DNA from: Phanerodontia chrysosporium
Lineage: Eukaryota; Basidiomycota; Agaricomycetes; Polyporales; Phanerochaetaceae
Length of the DNA: 64,000 bases
Direction of reading: 5' to 3'
Assembly: GCA_001910725.1 (NCBI GenBank)
Contig: MJGA01000029.1
Location: 62,001-126,000 of the forward strand
Shown: in pieces, positions 24,658 through 38,003 of the stretch
Position numbering within the stretch: position 1 is the stretch's first letter
How the letters are laid out: the number at the start of each line of letters is the position of its first letter
The notes under the pieces: generated by a model
Seen by the model: the letters and a program-made list of their open reading frames with translations, nothing else
The model's database searches: none
What the model was told of the DNA's origin: nothing
Translations under genes and position numbers: made by a program

Positions 24658-25209
24658 GGGATGTTATGGCAGGGCTGCGATCAATCATCGAAAGGACACA
24701 TGTCATCGAACACAATATCAGCACTCTCCGTATCTCAATGACATATTGCGCCGTCGCACGGCTCGTATTTTCATCTAAGAATTGAAGTGTTACACAGCTG
24801 CCTACATATTCTTTGGCCCTGTAATAAGGTGAGAGGACGCTCCAGCGAATGACAAGGCGTTGTCAACTGGGGCTCCTCAGATGACTTCAAAGACAAGTCC
24901 AGGCGACCCTGAGAGGTCGAGCGTACTAGAGGAAACCCAGCTGCCAGCAATGTGCGTGAGACAATGCATGAGAGGCAAAGGTGTTAAGTCGGTAGTGGAC
25001 CACGCAGGGAGAAGCTGAAGCGCAGCAACATTGGGTTTGATGATTCTCAGCTTGACGGTGACTCTCAGGCAGACGTGTAGCGACGATATAGTTATATTGC
25101 TTCGACAATTCGCTGTACTCCGCGCGTGCAAAGAATCTAGAGGCTCGAACGTGTACAGACAACAGGAGGAGAGACTATAAACCGCAGACGAATAGCCTTC
25201 ATAGTTAAG
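24658..25209. other. Convergent intergenic region
   Basis: Between the P450 stop and the right arm of the inverted repeat. It holds the 3' ends of two convergent genes; no other feature is seen. Confidence 0.45.
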
Positions 25210-25248
25210 AACCTTGACCATGTGAGATACCGCATGTGGATAGAGGCT

Positions 25249-26751
<1,503 letters not shown>

Positions 26752-26837
26752 CTGGAATACCAAGCCGTTGACCGGAGGAGGAGGAGGAGGAGGTAGAACT
26801 GAAATGTCCTGGCTGACCTCTGTCGAGGCCGCCCAGG

Positions 26838-26972
26838 TTTTATACTGCGCGTGGCCGCGCCATAATTGACCTCGACAACAGTAGCGGTCCAAGTTTCCAA
26901 CGAATAATCAGGAGCTGCTGCCAGCTACATGCGTAAGTGTCCAATAATGAGCGGCCAATTCCGTAACTCACA
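26838..26972 (-). promoter_or_regulatory. Promoter of manganese peroxidase copy B
   Basis: Reverse-strand TATAAAA at 26844-26838, 87-93 nt before the ATG at 26751. CCAAT boxes read on the plus strand near 26941 and 26956. The block continuing to about 27062 matches the copy A promoter almost base for base. A TGCACGC heptamer fitting TGCRCNC lies at 27075-27081. Confidence 0.55.
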
Positions 26973-27081
26973 GGAGTGTGGGTCGCTCGAGGCGGGATCG
27001 TGGGCGAATCCCATCGCTCGGGAATAATCCAGCGATGCGGGTCCCCACCTCTACGTCGGCCAGTGCCCTCGGTGTGCACGC

Positions 27082-27616
27082 TTGGTGAGAGAGCGAGTGC
27101 TGTCGGTGGCAGGGCACCGCCATCGGCGCACGTCCTTCCATATGTTGCTACATGCATCCCGCACCCCAGCTCAGGTGTGGGAGAAGCGCGTGGAATATCA
27201 CCCAACGTGCACGGCTGTGCCTCACAAATGGGCGAGTGCAGCCTTCGAGGGAAAGGGCGAGGTTAATGTGCCGGTACCGTGGACCCAACGCCAAGCCCAA
27301 CGCAAGGGAGCACAATTCCTCATGACCACACTAGAGGTAGAATGGCATATTATGAGCGTCGCTACGCTCTGCACGTATCTGCAAGTTTAGACATCAGCGT
27401 TTCTGGCAGACCAGAGTACGAAGGCACACGCCGTACCAGCGAAGCCTGCTATCCTGCGCGGAAACATGGCCACGCTTTCAAACCCCGTTTGCACCCGCCA
27501 AGACTTGTGCGTTCGGCGTGACGGCCGTCTCCGTCGTTGCAAATGCTTTCTAGTCTTCACAGCGGATGGATTTCCGCTGCGTACCCCGATGGACAGACGC
27601 TCGACTGTACGAACGT
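27082..27616 (+). other. Conserved divergent flank, possible small-ORF remnant (right copy)
   Basis: Counterpart of the left-arm flank, reading away from peroxidase copy B. It encodes FEGKGEVNVPVPWTQRQA near 27245-27300, and beyond an acceptor-like TTCACAG near 27560 a short frame GWISAAYPDGQTLDCTNV ends at a stop. The left copy diverges in this last part. No continuous frame spans it, so it is not called as a gene. Confidence 0.3.
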
Positions 27617-27800
27617 ATAAGGCACGGTGCCTGACAGAAGTGACATACCGAGACTCGCCTTATTCTCACCAGTCTGGCGCGCCCATGGCTCCAGGTTCCA
27701 AATTGAGGATACAGTTCCGAGAGATGAGCCTTTCCCGCTGGCGCGGTCTCGGCACCGCACCAGACAGCGGGTGCAGTCAGGCTGGGCGAGGAGAGAAATG

Positions 27801-28803
27801 CAGCCTGTTCACATTGCGCTATGCTTCGCCGCAAACGACAGCTGCGGGATAGGTATCTGAGATCCCACCGGTCCTGGTGGCAGCCTTTCCGCCGTGCATC
27901 CACGGGGCCGGTACTGTTAGTAACCGAAAAGACACAGGGAGAATAAGGCTGATGTATCACGCTGAGTGACTAACCGATATGTGAGACATGATTTGCAACT
28001 CCATGTTGTAGTACGACAAAGCACGTACGTGTAGGTATGAGAGAGTTGGGAGGATATGAGGAGTCGAGGCTTCAAGAAATCTCCCTTGAGCGCCTCGGTG
28101 GGACCCCGGGCAAGACCCACTACGCGGTTTGAAACCTGATATTCGTTGCAGTGTGGATTGTAGCGGTAGTGCTCCGTATACGCCTTACGTTGGTCTGGGT
28201 GAACGTAAGACATTCTGCGTGCAGGCTCTCCATGGTTCGCTTCAGACTGCGTGGAACGGTACAAGGGGTCCTGCACTGCACGCGCACGTGATCCAGTCCG
28301 TACAGAGGCTTGTCAATTGCAGTGGTTTCTGCACATTCTTTCCTAAGAGCTAGCCTTGCTAGGTCTGCGTTATGCTAAGACTGTAGTTATGGTTTCATAC
28401 AGCAGGCAGTAGCGAGGCTCCCTGCGAGACTCAGCGTTGTGTATGCTCCCGCACATCCCCCTACCTGCAGCTCCCATAGTCACCGGTATTAAAAGCGACG
28501 TTTCGAAATTTTGCCTTGAACCTTTTCAGTCGTATCAGAAGACAATCACTCGACGGATGTGCACCGGGGATACTATGATAACATATCCACTAGGTATATC
28601 GAAAAGATCAGTAACCAAGTCCCACCTCCACCGCATACTGTGCATGGGGTATATGTCTCTAATGAATACAACGGGGATATCGTATGAGATAAGGAAGTGG
28701 AAGAAATGAATAACTAGGGCAGCACGCTTTTGTGCAATAGATATTAGGCGGAGGCTTAGCGCGAAGCCCAATCGTTTGGTGGTCGGCCTTGGGTACGCCG
28801 CCG
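27801..28803. other. Intergenic, no gene seen
   Basis: About 1 kb between the right arm and the end of the G-alpha gene. Only short frames without domains. Confidence 0.45.
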
Positions 28804-31308
28804 CTAGATAACGTTGACGCTTTGCAGGTGCGCACGCAGGATACCTTCGCGCACGCCGACCAGGATGACTGCAGTCGCGCGAGTGTCCTGCAGGAAGGGT
28901 AATCAGTCAGTGCAGGGGATATGAGCATCCGGGAGTAACGCACGATGACGGAGGTCTCGTGGCAATAGAACGGGCGTGGTTTTGGCGACAATCGTTTCTG
29001 CGGTGGGTTAGCCTTAGCAGCGTTGAATGAGACGCGACAGGCGTACGTGATATCCACGGAACTTTTCTCGGAAGTCTGCACAGGTTCAAATCATATGTCA
29101 GAGACATCGTACGAGAGGGCTTAGAAGCAGCACGCACATTTCACTACGTGTGGGACGTCGTTCGGCTGGTCGCCGTAGCTCGGTACGAACTTCTGGACAC
29201 GAATGCCCGCGGCGAGGGTCGCCTGGAGGATATCCATCTGCCGGTTGCATTAATCTCGATGCTCGAGCAAGGCGGTGCGCGGTTTGTCATACCTTGTTGA
29301 AAAAGAGGATGAGCGTGGCGCCCTCAAGTAGCGTATTCCCGCAGATCTCGCGCCAGAGGGTGATCGAGTCTTCCTGCGGGAGGGCATCAGCAGCAGATTA
29401 ACGTTGATAAGGAAGCGGCAGGCTCACCAATCTGTTCACTTTTGAGTCTTCCTCGAGCATCAGATTGAAGGCGAGCGGCGCCAGGAAGATGATCGCTTGT
29501 ACGTCGTCGAAATAGGGTATCCAATGCGGTCGCTGTGTCCCCGCATCAATTCCGGGCCCCGTACCAGCGGGCAGCGTGCACTCACCATACTGCGGTTTCC
29601 GCCCACATCGTAGATGTACCATTCAGAGCCAGATGCACCGCTTTCCATCGTGAACCGGTGCTCTTCGACACCGAGGGTGCGCAAACGAGCGCGAACAATA
29701 TCATCTGTAGATGGTCAGACGACCTCCAACATGATCTTTTTGGCAGCTTACCATCTGTAGGCTCGTAGCTAGCCGATGAGACCCTGGCCGCGTCGTTCAG
29801 GAAGCTAGAGCATGTCGTTAGTGTTTTGCAAATGAGGCATACGGGGTAACCTCACAAGCCTGGCATGTCCTGGAGTCGGATCCCGCGCCGCCGAAGCATG
29901 TCCTTAACGGCCTGGTCTTCCCACATACTCACAATGTCGTCCTTGCTTGTATCAAGGACATTGACGAGCTCATCGATGAGCGAGCGGCCACTCTTGCTCT
30001 TCTTCTCATTCTGGAGCTTCACGAGCACCTCCTTCCAGCCGTTTCCAGCGCGCACGCACACCTCCTTGACGCCGGGGAGGGCAGCAGAGCCCGTTGGGGA
30101 TACGGGCTCCGCGCCATCGGCTGCCTGCAGGCTCGACGCGAGCTCAGGGAAGAGCTTCGCTGTGAGCTCCGTCTCGAGCTTAAGCAGCGGGAGCAGGCGC
30201 ATGCGCGCTCGGCGGTGCACGTCCGTGAGGGGCGCCTGCGACTGCGGCTGCGTGCTGAAGCGCACGGAGCGTGTCGCCGCGGGCGGCGGTTTCCCGCCGG
30301 GCCCCCGCCATTGACGACGCTCAGCGGGACGGGCGCGCCCATCGGCAGCTTCCCGCGCGCCTTTTCCGAGAGCACGGGCTGCGGCGGCGGCGGCGGCTCG
30401 GTCGGATTCGCCATCTCCTCCTGCAGGACCTCGAGGAGCGTCTTGAGCGACCTGCAGGGCCAGACCGGTCAGCAAGCGGTCCCGCATTGCGCTGATATGC
30501 AGAGATGCAACGGAGAACCCATCGTGATGGTTCTTTGCGCGTCAGGGAGGCTCGCATCGCGCGAGTTTATGAGACGCGTGCCGCCGTGCATGCTGACGCG
30601 CCAGCGCATATCGCCTGCTTCTCGTAATGGCGCGACAATGTCGGCGATAAGCCCGCTCTCCGTCGCGAGCCCACGGAGAACAGAGCCACCAGCTCCGCCC
30701 GCCGTCCGTACGAGGACAAGGGGCGATAGCCCGAACAGGTCGGAGTTATGCAGCACCGGGCATAGCGTTGACAGACGTGGGCAACGTTGCAATGATGGAT
30801 CCAGGACTGGCAGGCCGAAGCATGCTTGTGGTGTAACGCACCTTATCAAGTTCAACTGGATGATGGTGCGCCATGCCAGGCGTTCGTTACGAAAGTGCGA
30901 CGGCGAGAACGCGAGTTGAAAGTCTGAGGCTGCTCAGACGGACTAGGCCTGTGCGAGTGCAGTGCGACTACTTACTCTTCAGAGTAGTGCTCTTGCCGGA
31001 CTCGGCCTGACCTGTACAGAACGGGCAGGTTGGGTACTGGGTCGGAGCGCGGAGGACAGGGCGGACGCACCTAGGAGGAGAACCTTGACAGCTTTCTTCC
31101 TCCGCTCATACGCCTTCCGGTCCTCCTGAATGCTCTCGTCGATCTGCAAAGAGACACGATGGGCTTCGTGCGCCTCCCGCTCGCGCCTTGCCCGTTCCTC
31201 GGGCGACTCGTCCGGCGGCGGCTGGAGGACCTTGGCCAGGGGGTCGTCCTGCCGGTCCTCGTACGGGGCGTGGTTGGCGTGGAATGGTCGCCGTGCAAGG
31301 GATGCCAT
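28804..31308 (-). CDS. Atypical heterotrimeric G-protein alpha subunit
   Basis: Starts MASLARRPFHANHAP and has no Gly2, so N-myristoylation is not expected. The P-loop VLLLGQAESGKSTTLK is assembled across an intron. A helical domain with a large Pro/Gly/Ser-rich insertion (PPPPPQPVLSEKARGKLP) follows. Switch I is VRARLRTLGVEE, switch II YIYDVGGNRSMRPHWIPYF, G4 LFFNKMDIL, and the G5 region reads HETSVID where HxTCATD is usual. The end is ILRAHLQSVNVI, stop at 28804-28806. The catalytic Gln of DVGGQ is Asn (codon AAC near 29596), so slow GTP hydrolysis is predicted. Several introns of about 50-60 nt are present. The frame breaks in a CCCCC run at 30302-30306 (plus strand), and one extra base restores VVNGG to GGKPPPAATRS. 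Basidiomycetes carry many such divergent G-alphas beside the canonical ones; receptor and pathway unknown. Confidence 0.88.
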
Positions 31309-32137
31309 CCTCTGGAGGGCTGGAGACGGAGGAGGAGGAGGGAGACAAAAGAGAGGAGGCTATGCATGGAGAAGTTGGTCGGCAGCCACTGTGATCAGCA
31401 AAGTATGATCGCCCGTAATCACGATTCCGCACGGGGGAGCCTGAAACAACGCCACCTTGTCCGTTCGTTTGCCAGCATCATTCATCCACTGACGTCCAAA
31501 AGGCGGCCTTTTTCCCGCCTCTCGTCCAACCCGCACTTTCAAATCAACACGCGACTGCTGTGCACAGCATTGAGCATCCTTCATCATCACTGATTCGACG
31601 TGTGCAACGCGCGCTTGGCCGCGACCCTGCGCGCGCAGCGGTGGGACGGGATGGCCTCCAACGGACAATGTCGCATCGTCCGGTCTCACAGCCAGGCCTG
31701 CTGTCCACCCCGCCCGAGCCCTCCTCCTCGGAGGTCCCAAGGTGTGCTCGTCGCAGTGGAGAACAACGCCGAGACGTCGGAGATGCACTCGGCCTTACGA
31801 TCATTTTGTTGGCGGTGATCGACGCCCCTAGTCCGGCATCTTGAATCATCCGAATGCCTTTCCACTTCCACTCATTCAGAGCGGACGCAGCACGTCCTGC
31901 GAGGTGTGCGACAGCGGGCGGTCAGGTTCTCGCAGAAAGGTGAACACTATCCCCATACATCATGACATGCTTACGACATCGTGATATGGTGGTGCAGGGT
32001 GCGAAGCCTGAGAAGGTGATCTGCAGGAAAGCGCACACAATTGCGACAACCTTCGTGGGAGGGCGATCCTACCTTTTCCAGCTCGCCTTGTGCAGGTTAG
32101 TGTCAGCTGCGCCGTGCGTTCGTGCGATTTATTGCTA
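31309..32137. other. Intergenic, probable G-alpha promoter
   Basis: Lies upstream of the G-alpha start and downstream of the homeodomain-like gene. No domain-bearing frame. Confidence 0.4.
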
Positions 32138-35100
32138 AGCAACCCTCATTACGCCCCCTGTCGACATTGAGCACCGGAGGACACGCGGTCCAAAGGAGAC
32201 GTACCTTCGGCACCGCAGTCTGCATTGTCCTCGAACGGCATCCACAGCTTCGTGGGCTGCTGCGGGAGCACCTGCAAGTACGTGCTCCACGCAGGATCGT
32301 CCGCAGGGAGGCTAAAGTCTAAGAAGCTGTCGTCGCTCGACGGCATCCCCATCTCAAAGTCCACGTCTGCTTCGACCTTCACTGTGGCTGCACATGCGTC
32401 GTCAGTCGCGCCACTCCGCCCTCGAATCGCACACGCACCACTGTTGCTTGTCGTCGAAGCGAGCCACGGCAGCGCGCTGAGCTCCATGTCCCGAAAGCCG
32501 TCTGCGTCCCACTCGCACCCCTGGTACGCAATCAGCGATGCAGGGTCATACGCAAACTGGCGCGGCGGGTGCATCAGCACGGGGCCAGATGAGCTCGGGC
32601 CAGAAGCGTGTCGCCCGCGAGGTGCATCTATCAGGACAAGGTGTCAGCCCGCTCGGTCGGTGGTGTTGACAAACATAGGCCAGACTACTCACTTGCGCGA
32701 TCCATGACGTCGCCCAGGAGGGACGGCACAGGCCAAGGAAAAAGAGACGATGGCTCGCCGCAGTACTTCTGCCTTCGGCGTCGGCAGGGCGTGCTTGTGC
32801 TTGCGGCTGTGCTTTCTTGCGGGGCTTGCGGAGGCGCTTTGGCTTGGCCTTGGGCTTATCGTTCGTGCCTCCCCCCGAACCTTCCGCCTGGGCAGTCGCG
32901 GCGTCGCCCTTCGACTTGCCGTTGGTCTCACTCTTGACGGGCGTCTTGCCTTTCCTGCCACGGAGGCTACTGTCGGTCTCTGCGTTCTCAAGCTTAGGCC
33001 TTCCGCCCTCCCTGCTATTGGCAGTTACTAGCGGGCAGGACACCATCAGCCAAGAGTTTATAAATCGGATTGATATTTTCACCTGTCAATTTCTTCGCGA
33101 CTGCAGAGCCAACAGATATCTTCTTGCCTTTACGCTTGACCGTAACAATGAGTGGCTCTGACAGACTGTTAGCCTTGATTGGGACGGAAGCTACCGTTTG
33201 ACACTTGCCATCTTCAGAACTGTACGTGACGCTCAAAGCTTTCTGCGGCGCGGCGCAAGGGGATGACGGGAGCGCGATGACAGGTGACGCGTCTTCTACC
33301 TTGATCGACGCGTGGATGGCGGAAATGGATTGGCAGGAAGACTCTTCAGTTGCAGCGCCGATAGCCTCCGCAAGCTGTCCTGCGTCTGCCGTAGGCGGGG
33401 CAGTCGCCTCAATTGCCTTAGTAGACTTGGGACCTGAAGCGCACAGCGACGACTGGACAGGGACAGGCTCGGTACCGGAAAGCGGTGTCGCGGCAAGTTG
33501 CTGTTCTGGTACAAAGGCCTTCACGCCAGGAGCAGTCTGTTCCTCTATGGCATACGCCTCGCCAGGTCCGCCCGCGTTGCCTGCACCAGCGTCAGATCCA
33601 GGTCGAAGAGGACGAGGGGGCCGCCGGGTTCGGGCGTATGCGGGCGTGAAGGAGGACCGCCATGCGGACGATGCGGCGGCGGAATGTCCTGCGGCACAGG
33701 CGCAGGACAGGCGACAACGGAAGAATTGGTGAGTTGCGTACTCTCGGCCTGCGCGGGTCGGCTAGTAGACGCAGAATTCGAGTGTCTGGTGAGCCAAGGC
33801 GGAGGATGCGGCATCCAAGCAGATGCATACCAGGGTCGGCTCTCCCATGAAGATGGCTGCAGTGATAACTCAGACGAGCGCGTAGCGTGCAAGTTCTTGG
33901 GGACGTAGGTTCGGCAGGTTGAGCTCAAGGCACAAGCGGCAGAGAAAGCTGTTTGAGGAAGAGCTGAGAGAGAAAAGTGACTAGGTACGGTGCGAGAGTC
34001 TAGAGAATCATCCAAGTTTGCGGTTTGAGTCGAGACAGCAGTATTCCTGGTGCCAGTAGGTTCAGTTCCAGAAGGCTCTATCTTGAGAGGCTGTGCGCAA
34101 AGGTGTTCAGTCATGACAGGCTCAGCTCGAGAGGGTTCAGGCGTCAGCGCTATTGCTCCTGAAGCCGCGTCCTCAGCAGGTCGAGGTCTGGTGTGTTCCG
34201 GTATGATAGGCTCGAGCTCGCTGACTGTGGAGGAGCCGCTCAGCCAGGCAGAGACGATAGAGCTGGGGAATTCTACGCGGGGAGTGCTTGCTGCGCCGCT
34301 CCCAGTCAAAACTCGGTCCATGAGCGCAGGACCAGCGAGGTTGATGCCGCGAGTACCCTTGCTGGGTCTCCAAGAGCCTGGAATATACTTTAGCTGCATG
34401 ATTAGATGTAGTAATTGTGTGGGCGTACCGGGGGCATTATGGACGCTGTAAATGTTTCTCGGACCCTGACCATTGCTCGCAGATCGGGGACCTTGGGAGA
34501 TATCGAGAAAATCTTTTGCGCCAGAACCAGAGCTAGAGCCAGCTGAAAGAGGGCGTGCAAGCGAGAGCAGCAGAGAGTCACGTGTCGTGTTATCAGACGT
34601 TGCAGTTAAAGGTGCTGCAGGCGGGTGACTGGCAGATGCTCTAGAACAAGCGGGCGCAGACGAAGAACAACCAGGAGGGATACGTGATGTCAAGACGGGC
34701 GAATCATGACAGTTGCGAAGTTCAGCCTTGACGAGCTTGCGCTTGAATCGCGGAGGAACTGCTGGCGATGTGGAAACAGAAAGGATCAGACTTGCGGGCA
34801 GAACAGCAGCGGTAGTAGAAGAGCTGGATCCGGTCGGATTGCAAGAGGTACTGGTGTTACCAGCCGATGTAGGCGATCCAGGGACAAGAGCAGGCCGGTG
34901 CGAGTCGAGGAAGCGGACAGTTTTCGAGCGTGTTTGACGGACTTAGATGCGGAACCGGCAGAGGAGACTATCGAATCTTGCGGCGAAGCAGAGGAAGCGA
35001 CAGTTTTATTCATGAGCGCAAGTGAGCTTGAGAACGTGCAAGCTGGGCGAGCGGGTCCGACTTTGGCATCGGCAGGGGAAGAGCTGTCGTTTACAGAGTA

Positions 35101-35861
35101 CAGAGGAGTCAAGCTGTTCTTCCCAGGAGAAGCTGCGCTAGAATCGGCAGGGGGGAGGCGCATAGAGCAAGTCTGGGACCGTGTCGTCCGAGCGGTGTGC
35201 TGGGTATATGCGTGTTGAATTTGCGGAAAACACTCTGAGCAGCCCTTTACGGGGGATTGATCATGCGCACGAGTATGTCGAATGACTGTGGAGGCCTGGG
35301 AAGGGCCAGAAACGCGTCCTTTGCGGACGGAAGCCTTCGTATCCGCAGAGCAGACTGGGCAGTCGGGATGCGGCTGTTTGTCATGCGCACGCGTATGACG
35401 CGTCGAGCGCAGCGCAAGAGAGTCGGTCTCAGAGGGCTCTTTCTTTATCTTCTTCAGCGGAGGCGCAGCCAGCGACGAGATCGTCGGCGACGCCGCGCGC
35501 TCGCGCTTGACGCGTACGCTCGCCGTCGACCGCGCGGGGCCGGAGCCACTGCACGCTTGCGCTTATGCGACGCACCAATGGGCAGGTCGTACGATCCCTC
35601 GCCGAGGTCGCCGTCCTTCTCTCTGTTCAACGCCTTCCATCGCCGCCGGAAAAACCAGAGGTTCACGGCTTCTGGGTCGACGCCCCGCGCTTCGGCCCAC
35701 TTGCGTCGCGACTCGAGGGTAGGAACGCGCTTGTCGCGTTGCCAGGCTGCCTCGAGCTCGCCACGAGCCAGTTCGGGTAGCGATTGCCTGGTGTCAGGCA
35801 TTCCTGCGGGGGCGAAGGTGACGGGGTGGGTCAAGATGGCGGGAATTGCCTTTTGGGGCAT
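32138..35861 (-). CDS. Homeodomain-like protein with long disordered region
   Basis: Begins MPQKAIPAILTHPV. Residues about 25-80 form a homeodomain-like three-helix unit (ELEAAWQRDKRVPTLESRRK, then VDPEAVNLWFFRRRWKAL). The recognition helix has WFFRRR where WFxNR is usual, so Asn51 is absent. Next come basic stretches (KKIKKEPSE) and two related motifs, RHTRAHDKQPHPDCPVC and RHTRAHDQSPVKGCSEC, that could bind zinc. Then about 700 Ser/Pro/Thr-rich residues, a Lys/Arg/Pro-rich block (KPKRLRKPRKKAQ), and an acidic C-terminal region (SSDDSFLDFSLPADDPAW) resembling an activation domain. The frame shifts near 35550, 34933 (AAA run), 33616-33620 (CCCCC run) and around two short introns. Correcting single bases yields a continuous protein. 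The 3' end (32138-32150) depends on a last intron. Likely a nuclear regulator; targets unknown. Confidence 0.7.
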
Positions 35862-38003
35862 ATGGCGGCGAGCGCCCTGCTTACACTGGTGGATGAATTT
35901 GGCAAGTGTATTGGTTCGTTCAGTATTCCCACAATATTGCTTGTCTTCGCAGTCTTGCTACCATCATCTCATTTCTAACCAAGATCAAGAATGTGCATCT
36001 TGACGATTATTGACCGTCGCGGCCATGATGCGCTCCTGTCGCTGCAAGCCGCGGGAGCCTATACGACATGCATGCCTAAAGACGAGATATGCTATATAAA
36101 TCTGACAAAGACTCCAGAGTGAGCCTAAGCGAGCTCGACCCTCTGGACCAACCATTCCAATCAGAGTGAGCCTTTTAAGCAGGTGTTCAAATGCAGACAA
36201 CCTAATCGCGCACGGTTACGGCATACCTGCACGTCACCCTGGAATAGCACGAGAAACCGTATGCGTCACGAGGTGATGGCACACACCAGCGCTCCATACA
36301 CCGAGCAATATGGGTGGCATTGCAGTCTCAGCTGCTGGTGTTATTTGTCGTGTTCCGAAAGATGCAAAACCAGGCGTGGATTTGCAGCTCGAGATTCGGT
36401 GGACCACTGAGAAAAAGCATTTGTCTAGAGGACGGCCAACGCAGGCAGCCAGCACGACGTGTGCAGAAGACCTGTAGCATCTGTCCGAGATCGGCAGCGA
36501 GGTTTCCGTAAAGTCTAAACTGTACAGCTGGGACGCATAAGGTTTGACTTACTCCACAACTCCAGATGCATAGCGCTGTGTGAGGGTCGTCGAAACCAAG
36601 CTCAGATGGCCCTTCATTCCGGACAACCACGAGCTGAGAGTCGACGACGCATCCGTCCCTGCAGGATTCAGTGAGTGGTGCGTGTCTCGAAGTGTCGAGG
36701 GGAGTTGTCGAGGACAAGACTCTAAAGCAAGTCCACAGGCCGCCAGAGTGGCGTATCCATGTTCTTCTCCCGTTGCGTGAGACACCGAAGACGAAGGCCA
36801 TTTGCGAAGCTGCGGTCGGAGTCTTCGGACCACAAGAGATTGGGTTACCGGTGCGTAGAAGTACACATTACCAACGCCCTAGACGTGATGTTTGCCACCG
36901 ACATAGGGACCGGTCGACTCACCAACGATGCCGGGCGCGCAGTGGGAAGCCGAGTGGAGCAAAGCCAGTCGTCGCAATCGTTGCGGAGCGGTCTGCAGCG
37001 ATGCCGAGAGCGTATGGAATGGCGTTCTGAACGCAAGACAAGCCAGACGGCGTGAGCGTATCATTAGGGGACCGCGCCGGCTGCTATTCCTGTAAGCACC
37101 CCTGCGATCATCCTGCGAGAGCATAGACTGACAACAAGGCCGAAGGGGTTTTCAAGGCGGGCTGTGCGAGCCAGATAAGAAGCTAGAAGCGCGCGGTCAT
37201 CGAGCAAGAGCATTCTGGGCAGCACGTTGGCGATGCTTTTAATAAGAGGCAGGACGCGTTGCCGGAGCGCTTTCGACCCCAAAGCGGGCCGCCCGCCTCG
37301 TTACCCGCGGCAGCGTCGGCGTCGGGCGCGGCGGGGCCCTGCGCTGGCGCTGATTGGACGATTGCACCGGAGAACGCTGAGCCGCTCGGACCGCGGATAC
37401 TTGCCCTTGACGTCAAGAGCCGCTTGCACTGTTCTAGCGGGCGTTCCGTGACCCTCCCCTCTCCACTTTCGACCTTCGTGGACCCTCCAGACGGCGGTGA
37501 AAACTTCCTGCTCGTGCAGCCGCCAGCACTCTGCCGAACATGAAGGGGGACGGCACGGTGATAATGGAACCGCTATGTGCCGCGACATGCTGCAAGTCGC
37601 TCTCTGTTTTATCTTGCTTTCTTGCGCTCAACCGGACACCCAGACACGTCAGCTTTACTCGCTCGGAAAGCCTCCGCTCGCCCTCGAGCACGCCTGCACG
37701 ACTTCGCGTCCGCTGTCAGCGGTCGGACCATAAATTTCCAAGACGACATTTGATTGCGCTTCCAAGCTGATCACCGTGTAACGGTCCCGACACAAGAGAT
37801 TTGAGACGTCTTCTGACCGGCGTTCAGGTGCGTTCTCGACTCCCATTGGCCGCCTCCCGACGACGTGCTAACCATTACTGCGGCTCGGACCGTCTGTCGG
37901 TTGCTCTAGACCAACGCTATCGTACCTATCACGACAACCGCTAGGTGCCGTGAACCTGTCCTATAATTTCCGGACGCGACCAGGCAAGTCATCTCCTTTC
38001 GCC
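35862..38003. other. Long stretch without a recognised gene
   Basis: About 2.1 kb. Frames such as 36671-37030 plus and 36328-36801 minus overlap each other and have no domain I recognise. It contains the promoters of the homeodomain-like gene (minus) and the Prm10-like gene (plus). A small, diverged gene cannot be excluded. Confidence 0.4.

Noticed and set aside
30215..30919. A 234-codon plus-strand frame
   Set aside because: Antisense to the G-alpha gene, whose conserved motifs are clear on the minus strand.
33592..33640. A LVLFDLDLTL stretch resembling a HAD phosphatase motif
   Set aside because: It appears only in the shifted frame after the CCCCC run; the correct frame continues as a Gly/Pro/Ala-rich linker.
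32138..35861. The homeodomain-like gene as part of a mating-type A locus
   Set aside because: There is no second, divergently transcribed homeodomain gene and no usual flanking gene such as the mitochondrial intermediate peptidase; the recognition helix is also atypical.
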